Of a stretch of DNA of 5,126 bases, positions 1-5,126 are shown one piece after another. Position numbers and translations under genes: made by a program. The DNA comes from Cytophagales bacterium. Lineage in GTDB: Bacteria > Bacteroidota > Bacteroidia > Cytophagales > Cyclobacteriaceae. Under the pieces are notes generated by a model, which searched no databases, was not told the origin of the DNA, and saw nothing but the letters and a program-made list of their open reading frames with translations. Each line of letters starts with the position of its first letter. The stretch's first letter is position 1. Where the stretch lies: positions 1 to 5,126 of the forward strand of contig JAJCYK010000328.1 in the NCBI GenBank assembly GCA_029262935.1. Direction: 5' to 3'.

Positions 1-165
1 TTGGTTTTTGGCGACCTGGATAGGGTTTGCGTGATACCTCAAGCTTACGAAGAAGAGATCATAATGAAATCTTTGGAGAAAGCCCAAGGAGAGAAATTAG
101 TAAAGAAAGCCATTGAGCAAGGACTTAGCGCTTGTGATGCTTTCGAAAAATTTGGAATCATGTGA
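1..165 (+). CDS. RraA-like family protein (possible 2-keto-acid aldolase/decarboxylase), C-terminal part only
   Basis: Reading frame 1 is open from the window edge to a TGA at 163-165 and gives the last 54 residues of a protein whose start lies outside the window. The segment has the typical C-terminal layout of the RraA / HMG-CHA aldolase family (formerly annotated as demethylmenaquinone methyltransferase). A strand reads GDLDRVCVIP (visible residues 4-13), an acidic/basic amphipathic helix with an EKAQGE turn follows (26-31), and the closing helix ends in AFEKFGIM (47-54), close to the family's usual AF-KYGIL ending. Known members cleave or decarboxylate 4-hydroxy-2-keto acids with a divalent metal; others bind RNase E. 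Next to an SDR and an enolase-superfamily enzyme, a catabolic aldolase/decarboxylase role is more likely. The usual Gly of the GDxDG motif is Arg here. The metal- and substrate-binding half is not in the window, so activity cannot be judged. Confidence 0.8.
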   Translation: MVFGDLDRVCVIPQAYEEEIIMKSLEKAQGEKLVKKAIEQGLSACDAFEKFGIM

Positions 166-166
166 T

Positions 167-958
167 ATGAATTTAAGGGGCAAAAACATTTTGGTAACAG
201 GTGGTGGAGGTGTTGGTATCGGTGCAGGCGTTTGTCAGGCCTTAGTGAACTTCGGGGCTACTATTATCTTGAACGAAATCAGTCAAGAGAAGGCAGAAGA
301 GGCCGCCAGGAAGTATTCCGGGGCGATTCCCATTGCAGCAGACATTGGTAACTCAGTACAGGTAGCATCAATGTTTGACCAAATTGCTAGCGAAGTAGGA
401 ATACTACATGGCTTAGTAAATAATGCCGGAGTGGGATTGAGCAAAGTAGCTCATGAAGCAAGTGAAGAAGAATTTGATACTTTGTACAATATAGATATCA
501 AAGGGGTATGGAGGGTATCCAAAAGATTTGTCAATCAGGCATTAAAGCAAGGTATGCCTGCTAACATTGTGAATATATCCTCTGTTAATGCCTTAGCTAC
601 CATGTCTCGCTATGCCATTTATGCTAGTGCCAAAGCAGCTGTAGAGGGGCTTACTCGGGGAATGGCCGTGGAGCTTGGTCCTCATGACATACGGGTGAAT
701 GCAGTTGGCCCGGGATATGTACATGCCGAACAAAATTACGAATTGATTAAAACTTGGTCAAATAACCCTCAAAAATGGGTAAAGGATTTCGTAAAGGACC
801 AGCAGGTATTGCTACATGATATCAAACCCGTAGACTGTGGTAATGCGGTAGCCTTTTTGTTATCTGATTTAAGTGATGCCATCACGGGTCAAACCATCTA
901 TGTAGATAAAGGCACCACCAGCTTATTGTTTAATCGATATTCCACTGAGCAGCTATGA
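167..958 (+). CDS. SDR family NAD(P)-dependent oxidoreductase (classical type)
   Basis: This 263-residue protein has the normal length of a classical short-chain dehydrogenase. The Rossmann nucleotide-binding loop is at residues 11-19 (TGGGGVGIG), followed by NNAG at 85-88. The catalytic tetrad is complete: Asn108, Ser139, Tyr152 and Lys156 in YxxxK, with the PG motif at 182-183. An acidic residue (Glu37) near the end of the second strand suggests NAD rather than NADP preference; this is inference. The ATG at 167 is chosen because it lies one base after the RraA stop and five codons before the first beta strand. An in-frame TTG at 113 would add 18 residues that only overlap the upstream gene. 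The glycine loop is one residue longer than the usual TGxxxGIG. The stop overlaps the next start (ATGA, 955-958). The likely role is oxidation of a hydroxyl on a sugar-acid-like intermediate; the substrate cannot be read from the sequence. Confidence 0.95.
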   Translation: MNLRGKNILVTGGGGVGIGAGVCQALVNFGATIILNEISQEKAEEAARKYSGAIPIAADIGNSVQVASMFDQIASEVGILHGLVNNAGVGLSKVAHEASEEEFDTLYNIDIKGVWRVSKRFVNQALKQGMPANIVNISSVNALATMSRYAIYASAKAAVEGLTRGMAVELGPHDIRVNAVGPGYVHAEQNYELIKTWSNNPQKWVKDFVKDQQVLLHDIKPVDCGNAVAFLLSDLSDAITGQTIYVDKGTTSLLFNRYSTEQL

Positions 959-2085
959 AAATAAAATGTATAACCTGTTTCGAGGTTATTGTACCTGCAA
1001 AACCAGGCACCATTGCTAGCCAGGAAATTGACAAACCTTTGCATAAACTACCGGTAGGAGCTAAAGCCGGCTGGAGTGTTCAATTTGACCAACTACCCAA
1101 ACTAATCGTAAAGTTGGAGCTTGATTCCGGGATTATTGGTTGGGGTGAACTCTATCGGAGCCACCAATGGCCTGTGGTGGATGACATTGCCAAAATGTTG
1201 ATTGGTACCAATATTAAGGATTTATCCCTGCAAAGGCTGCCTTTCACATTTTGCAGAGAGTACGATGGCTTTGAATGTGCTATTTGGGATGCTTATGCCA
1301 AAAGCTTACAAATACGCTTGGTGGACTTGTTAGGGGGTCATTTAAGAGAAAAAGTGAGAGTAGGGGCATGGTCAAGTCATCGCAAAGTGGAAGATATTGG
1401 AGACTTGGTTAAAAATTTTCATCAACAGGGATTCGATTGTATAAAATTCAAAAGCGACCTGGAGGATGATGTAGTACGTTGGTGTGAGATTATAGCAGAC
1501 ACGGCTCCTGGAATGGAAGTTATCTTAGACCCAAACGAACGTTGGGAATATTCCTTTGAAGTCCGAAGGCGTCTTCCGGGATTAGCTGCCGTGGGTAACG
1601 TACTTTGCCTGGAAGACCCCATTCCCCGATGGAAGTTAAATGAGTACGCTCAACTAAGAAACTTCAGTGCTGTTCCTATTGTCCTTCATGTTTCCTTACC
1701 TTATATTCTCCACGGTCAAAGAGTAAAAGATGTAATACAAGCCATTCATACAGATGCTGTAGACGGCTTCAACTTCAATGCCGGATTGGCTAACTTCCAA
1801 AGGATGGACCACATAGCCGCTGCTGCCGAATTACCTTGTTGGCACGGGTCGGAGGTGGATTTAGGCATCTTGGAAGCAATGTATGTACATTCCTCAGCGG
1901 CCGCAGCATCCTGCATTTGGCCCGGTGATATTTTTGGGCGTATGGTAAGAGAACATGATCTGTTAAAGGAGCCCTTGCGCATCGAACCACCTTATGCTTA
2001 TTTGCCTGTCGGGCATGGATTAGGAGTAGAGCCGGACCCCGATGCTATTGAACACTATAAAATTGATCAAATAGAATACAGTTGA
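955..2085 (+). CDS. Enolase-superfamily (mandelate racemase/muconate lactonizing) enzyme, probable acid-sugar-type dehydratase or epimerase
   Basis: The 376 residues match the normal length of the mandelate racemase (MR)/MLE group. Residues about 1-125 form the capping domain (GIIGWGELYR at 59-68) and about 130-350 the catalytic barrel. Visible active-site elements are the K-x-K motif (Lys164, Lys166), the first metal ligand Asp192 in DPNERW, the second Glu220 in LEDP, and a probable Asp270-His297 pair. The His is in the strand-7 motif CWHGSEVDLG, and its 27-residue spacing equals that of the MR dyad. The third metal ligand is odd: where the family has Gly-Glu/Asp-Ser-Leu, this protein has His245-Val246-Ser-Leu. 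Family members abstract a proton alpha to a carboxylate, leading to dehydration, epimerisation or lactonisation. A sugar-acid dehydratase would suit the RraA and SDR neighbours, but the substrate is not determinable. The start overlaps the SDR stop by 4 nt, which indicates translational coupling. It has no clear Shine-Dalgarno. Confidence 0.94.
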   Translation: MKIKCITCFEVIVPAKPGTIASQEIDKPLHKLPVGAKAGWSVQFDQLPKLIVKLELDSGIIGWGELYRSHQWPVVDDIAKMLIGTNIKDLSLQRLPFTFCREYDGFECAIWDAYAKSLQIRLVDLLGGHLREKVRVGAWSSHRKVEDIGDLVKNFHQQGFDCIKFKSDLEDDVVRWCEIIADTAPGMEVILDPNERWEYSFEVRRRLPGLAAVGNVLCLEDPIPRWKLNEYAQLRNFSAVPIVLHVSLPYILHGQRVKDVIQAIHTDAVDGFNFNAGLANFQRMDHIAAAAELPCWHGSEVDLGILEAMYVHSSAAAASCIWPGDIFGRMVREHDLLKEPLRIEPPYAYLPVGHGLGVEPDPDAIEHYKIDQIEYS

Positions 2086-2961
2086 ATGAAAACAGAAAAT
2101 CCATTTTCTTTAAATAGTGATCGCTGGTTGATCTGGGAAATGCTGGTGACTCGTGACATTAAAGCTTTTGTAAATGCGGATTGGGACATGGTGGCAGACG
2201 ATTTTGTAGCGGAAGGGTTTATGGGAACAGATGCTTGCAAACAAGGTAATCCAGATGCTTGGAAGCTAAGCTATCCCGATCTAAACGCCTATCGCGAAGA
2301 GTGGTTGACACAAGCAAAATCCTATAAATCTACTGACTGGCAAGAAGATCCAGAGCATGCACTTTTCCGAGTGACTACCCTTAGGGATATTGAGATTCGC
2401 GGGGATAGCGCCCTAGTACACAAAAAGTTCTTTGGAAACCTAAGACCGTCCAATGAAAGTGACACATCCACTGAGTGGCAAACTTTATACCGTTGCCGTA
2501 AAGTAGCAGGTAGTTGGAAAATAGCGGGTTTTACGGGATACATGCCACATTGGCCCGGGCCTATTGCAAGCTCGGGAAGAGCCATACAGGTGCCGGCTGG
2601 TGCTCATCAGCATGTAACCGCCGGACCTTATTCTCCTGTTCTGGAGATTAATGCTAGATCATTAGTGGTAATATCAGGTCAAGCTGCAATAAATCTCGAT
2701 GGTCAAATAATCGGAGCTACCATTGAGGAGCAGACGGCGCTTACTATGGATAACTGTCAGAACCAATTGAATCAAGCCGGATGTACCCTGGACGATGTGT
2801 TTAAAGTTAATGTGTTTTTGACTGATTTGGATGATTGGCCCCGATTCAATGAGGTGTACAAATCCTATTTTAAAAATCCATTACCGGTACGTACTGCTAT
2901 AGGTTCCGGATTGCTAATGACACTGCAAGTAGAAATAGAAATGTGGGCCGCTAAATCATGA
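2086..2961 (+). CDS. Two-domain protein: NTF2/SnoaL-like domain fused to a RidA (YjgF/UK114) domain
   Basis: This 291-residue protein is about twice the length of a normal RidA. Residues about 12-152 look like an NTF2/SnoaL-like cone domain: an N-terminal helix pair with DWDMVADDF (32-40), then alternating strands such as DIEIRGDSALVHKKFFG (101-117) and WQTLYRCRK ending in GSWKIAGFTGY (131-152). A Pro/Gly-rich linker (about 153-178) leads into a full RidA domain: GPYSP at 180-184, VVISGQAAINLDG at 194-206, AG-TLDDVFKVNVFLTD at 231-247, NEVYKSYF at 255-262. The RidA arginine is kept as Arg269 in PVRTAIG and the catalytic-type Glu as Glu283 in VEIE, as in enamine/imine deaminases. RidA enzymes hydrolyse reactive 2-aminoacrylate-like enamines/imines to keto acids. 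The NTF2 domain could add a second small-molecule site; its role is unknown. The ATG directly follows the preceding stop with no gap. Confidence 0.92.
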   Translation: MKTENPFSLNSDRWLIWEMLVTRDIKAFVNADWDMVADDFVAEGFMGTDACKQGNPDAWKLSYPDLNAYREEWLTQAKSYKSTDWQEDPEHALFRVTTLRDIEIRGDSALVHKKFFGNLRPSNESDTSTEWQTLYRCRKVAGSWKIAGFTGYMPHWPGPIASSGRAIQVPAGAHQHVTAGPYSPVLEINARSLVVISGQAAINLDGQIIGATIEEQTALTMDNCQNQLNQAGCTLDDVFKVNVFLTDLDDWPRFNEVYKSYFKNPLPVRTAIGSGLLMTLQVEIEMWAAKS

Positions 2962-3722
2962 TTTGGGATCAACTTACTTCGGAAGAACTTGGCCAATTGG
3001 ATCGTAACATTCCAGTGATCTTGCCTATCGCCGCCACGGAACAACATGGAGGGCATTTGCCCCTAGCAACAGACAGATTGATAGGGGAACACTTTATGCG
3101 GAAACTAGATGACTTAATTCCCCAAAATGCGCTTATTCTTCCTACCGTAGCGGTGGGATGTTCCGATCATCACATGTCTTTTTCAGGAAGCTTAAGCTTA
3201 AATCATCAGGCGTTTACTATTCAGGTTAATGCGATGGTTGCTTCCGTATTACACCATGGGTTCAATAAAATAATACTGTTCAACAGTCATGGCGGTAATC
3301 AAGCGGTAGGCCAAACCATAGTCGAAGACTTAGGGTATAAAAACCCTGACAGACAGTTTGTTCTAGCGACATGGTGGCAATTGAATCTTGTAGAATTACA
3401 AAAGGTGACTACTACAAGTTTTGGGGGTACCGGACATGCGGGAGAATTTGAAACCTCCTTGATGATGGTTATTGCCCCAGAGTTAGTACGTGTATCTCAA
3501 ATAAGAAAAGGCCAAAATCAGGAAACATTCGATTGGGCTCAAGGAGATATGTTGCAAGGGCCTGCGGCATCGTATTATAGAACTATGAAAGAGATGACTC
3601 CCAATGGAGTCTTTGGTGACCCCACGGCGGCGACAGAAACTAAAGGGCACCGAATTACAGAAATAGTAGTATCAGCCTTGAAAAATGTGGTTAGCGATTT
3701 ACGCACCACGCCTGTTAATTGA
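2958..3722 (+). CDS. Creatininase-family metal-dependent amidohydrolase
   Basis: The 254-residue length is normal for the creatininase family, which includes creatininase, the mycofactocin peptidase MftE and the formamide hydrolase ArfB. The first metal motif TEQHGGHLPLATD (residues 27-39) supplies Glu28, His30 and Asp39, with exactly the spacing of creatininase Glu34/His36/Asp45. The second site is FNSHGGN (108-114) with His111, and a GHAGEFETS motif (159-167) gives Glu163. Where creatininase itself has NGHYEN, this protein has NSHGGN, so Glu122 of creatininase is replaced by Gly113; the true substrate is therefore unlikely to be creatinine. The family hydrolyses amide or cyclic amide bonds with two divalent metals in the cytoplasm. 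The start overlaps the previous stop (ATGA, 2958-2961) and the stop overlaps the symporter start. In this cluster it may open a lactam or release a small amine or acyl group; that is inference. Confidence 0.93.
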   Translation: MIWDQLTSEELGQLDRNIPVILPIAATEQHGGHLPLATDRLIGEHFMRKLDDLIPQNALILPTVAVGCSDHHMSFSGSLSLNHQAFTIQVNAMVASVLHHGFNKIILFNSHGGNQAVGQTIVEDLGYKNPDRQFVLATWWQLNLVELQKVTTTSFGGTGHAGEFETSLMMVIAPELVRVSQIRKGQNQETFDWAQGDMLQGPAASYYRTMKEMTPNGVFGDPTAATETKGHRITEIVVSALKNVVSDLRTTPVN

Positions 3723-5126
3723 TGTCAAATTTCGATTGGTTTGTAGATGGATCCATTGTATTACTGTATTTGGTAGGTTCTATTACTGCGGGTCTATATG
3801 TGAGGAAGTATGTGAAAAAGCTAGACGACTTCTTAGTGGCCGGTCGCAATGTGGATTTGTATTTGGGTATTGCTAGTTTGTCTGCTACAGAATTCGGAAT
3901 AGCCACCTGCATGGCCAACGCAGAATTAGGCTATAAGTACGGATTTTCCGGAATCACACCGGGTATTGCACTGGCCGTGGCCATGTTTGTCGTGGGTTAC
4001 ACAGGGTTTTGTATTAAACCGTTACGCCAACAACAAGTGATTACACTTCCGGAACTTTTCGAGACTAAATTTGGCGCCCAGGTACGATGGGCTAGTGGTG
4101 TGGTGATCATCCTGGGTGGTTTACTCAATATGGGCGTATTTCTGAGACAAGCGGGAGACTTTCTCACATTGGTGATAGGTATTGATACCGGTTACTTGGA
4201 GCTCACCATGACGATCATCTTGGTCGGGATAGCTGTCTATACCATCCTGGGAGGGATGATGTCTGTGTTAATTACAGACTACATACAATTCGTAGTAATG
4301 AGCTTAGGATTGCTCGCCGTGACCGCTCTGCTAATAGTTTCTTTTGGTTGGGAATCAATTGTAGGGAATGCAGAAGCCACATTGGGCGCAGGTGCTTTCA
4401 ATCCGTTTGCAAATAGCAATTATGGATTTGATCGTATCTTATTGGATATTTTAGTGGCTTTTGCTGCGGTATTGACCTGGCAGACCATGATCTCGCGGGT
4501 GTTGTCGGCAAAAGATGCCAAAACAGGCCAAAAAATCTACCAGGGTACCAGTCCCTTTTTCTTAGTGAGATTTACCGTTCCTGCCATTATGGGCATGGCC
4601 GCGTTATACTATTTTGGGGAGGACGCATTTGTGGGAAGCAGCACTTTGGCTATGCCGAGTATGTTGGCTTCAATATTACCTATAGGCTTACTGGGTATTG
4701 TGGTAGCTGCCATGTTAGCGGCAGATATGTCCACGAATTCTTCTTATATGATCGCTTGGAGCAGTGTAATCTACAATGATATCATGCGACCAATTCACCG
4801 TGGGACCTGGTCGCATAAAAAGGGGATCTTATGGAATCGTTTGTTAATAGGATGTATAGGAATCTTTCTTTTACTGTACGGATTGTGGTATCCTTTAAAA
4901 GGTGATTTGTGGGTATACATGCAAGTGACGGGTACTATTTATTTGGCCAGTATGAGTGTAATCCTCATTGCGGCATGTTATTGGAAAGCAGCAAACAATT
5001 GGGGCGCTATTGCTGCCATAGCTACAGGAAGTTTGCTCCCCGTTAGTTTTTTGATCATGCAGCATGCACCCGGTACTCAGGAAATGGCACTACAGTTAGG
5101 GCCATATAAACTTGGGGTGGCAACTT
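3722..5126 (+). CDS. Sodium:solute symporter (SSS/SLC5 family), C-terminus beyond the window
   Basis: The frame starts at ATG 3722-3724, overlapping the creatininase-like stop by one base (TGATG), and stays open to the window edge for 468 complete codons; family members are usually about 500-560 residues. It is an integral inner-membrane protein with about twelve hydrophobic segments in view, at roughly residues 8-26, 46-66, 76-98, 124-152, 160-178, 186-207, 238-258, 282-298, 314-352, 370-390, 396-420 and 426-447. Family marks are DDFLVAGRNV (35-44) after the first segment, the YTILGGMMSVLITDYIQF signature (173-190), and the Na+-site-like region LAADMSTNSS (332-341), where Ser337 and Thr338 fit the conserved Na+-binding hydroxyl pair. 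It probably co-transports Na+ with the compound degraded by the upstream enzymes. SSS subfamilies carry sugars, sialic acid, proline, carboxylates or vitamins, and the substrate cannot be told from this sequence. Confidence 0.95.
   Translation, partial: MSNFDWFVDGSIVLLYLVGSITAGLYVRKYVKKLDDFLVAGRNVDLYLGIASLSATEFGIATCMANAELGYKYGFSGITPGIALAVAMFVVGYTGFCIKPLRQQQVITLPELFETKFGAQVRWASGVVIILGGLLNMGVFLRQAGDFLTLVIGIDTGYLELTMTIILVGIAVYTILGGMMSVLITDYIQFVVMSLGLLAVTALLIVSFGWESIVGNAEATLGAGAFNPFANSNYGFDRILLDILVAFAAVLTWQTMISRVLSAKDAKTGQKIYQGTSPFFLVRFTVPAIMGMAALYYFGEDAFVGSSTLAMPSMLASILPIGLLGIVVAAMLAADMSTNSSYMIAWSSVIYNDIMRPIHRGTWSHKKGILWNRLLIGCIGIFLLLYGLWYPLKGDLWVYMQVTGTIYLASMSVILIAACYWKAANNWGAIAAIATGSLLPVSFLIMQHAPGTQEMALQLGPYKLGVAT

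Larger units (their letters stand above)
1..5126 (+). other. Translationally coupled catabolic operon (internal portion; both ends outside the window)
   Basis: Six same-strand genes have junctions of +1 nt (165/167), -4 nt (ATGA, 955-958), 0 nt (2085/2086), -4 nt (ATGA, 2958-2961) and -1 nt (TGATG, 3720-3724). No junction leaves room for an internal promoter or terminator outside coding sequence, so one transcript with stop-start reinitiation is the simplest reading. None of the starts is preceded by a clear AGGAGG-like sequence, which also favours coupling and fits Bacteroidota-like translation. The operon promoter and any regulator gene lie upstream of base 1 or after base 5126. Confidence 0.85.

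Noticed and set aside
113..166. Upstream in-frame TTG start that would lengthen the SDR by 18 residues
   Set aside because: The extension lies inside the RraA-like coding region and precedes the normal SDR N-terminus. ATG 167, one base after the upstream stop, fits family length and operon spacing.
1422..1990. Three minus-strand open frames (66, 78 and 66 codons) inside the enolase-family gene
   Set aside because: They mirror a strongly conserved gene, their compositions look random (Ser/Arg/Pro-rich), and two of them overlap each other.
2552..2561. GC-rich 10-bp palindrome GGCCCGGGCC
   Set aside because: It falls in the Pro/Gly linker codons of the NTF2-RidA gene. It has no loop or T-run, so it is not a terminator, and chance plus codon content explains it.
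2322..3056. Minus-strand open frames of 87 and 63 codons opposite the NTF2-RidA and creatininase-like genes
   Set aside because: They are antisense shadows without domain features or a separate start context.
3188..3199. Perfect 12-bp palindrome AAGCTTAAGCTT
   Set aside because: It sits within the creatininase-like gene and simply encodes a Ser-Leu-Ser-Leu stretch. It is a single copy in coding sequence, so an operator role is not supported.
3685..3876. 63-codon plus-strand open frame crossing the creatininase-like/symporter junction
   Set aside because: It is out of frame with both strong family-matched genes, has no recognisable domain and is a shadow frame.
3715..3918. 67-codon minus-strand open frame opposite the symporter start
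   Set aside because: It lies antisense to a clear membrane-protein coding region and shows no family resemblance.

Overview
The window is one densely packed, entirely plus-strand gene block. Six genes follow each other with almost no spacing (1-nt gap, 4-nt overlap, 0-nt gap, 4-nt overlap, 1-nt overlap), so they very probably form part of one translationally coupled operon. Base composition is moderate (roughly mid-40s % GC by eye). None of the five visible start codons has a convincing Shine-Dalgarno sequence, and the protein style resembles Bacteroidota. That assignment is tentative and rests on no marker gene.

Layout: (1) 1-165, the C-terminal end of an RraA-like protein (the family that includes HMG/CHA-type 2-keto-acid aldolases). 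(2) 167-958, a classical short-chain dehydrogenase/reductase (SDR) with a complete Asn-Ser-Tyr-Lys tetrad. (3) 955-2085, an enolase-superfamily (mandelate racemase/muconate lactonizing) enzyme, probably a dehydratase or epimerase of an acid-sugar-like compound, with a non-standard third metal-ligand position. (4) 2086-2961, a two-domain protein joining an NTF2/SnoaL-like domain to a RidA (YjgF/UK114) domain. (5) 2958-3722, a creatininase-family metal-dependent amidohydrolase. (6) 3722 to the window end, a sodium:solute symporter (SSS/SLC5 family), cut off by the window edge after 468 residues.

Taken together this looks like an uptake-and-degradation cassette for a small polar, probably carboxylated and possibly nitrogen-containing molecule. 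The symporter would import it. The creatininase-like enzyme could open a cyclic amide or hydrolyse an amide. The SDR would oxidise a hydroxyl, the enolase-family enzyme would dehydrate or epimerise next to a carboxylate, the RidA domain would hydrolyse an enamine/imine, and the RraA-like enzyme would cleave or decarboxylate the resulting 2-keto acid. The order of steps and the substrate are inference; I do not recognise this exact gene set as a characterised pathway. No RNA gene, mobile element, CRISPR array, promoter or terminator is visible, and there is no non-coding stretch longer than 1 nt.
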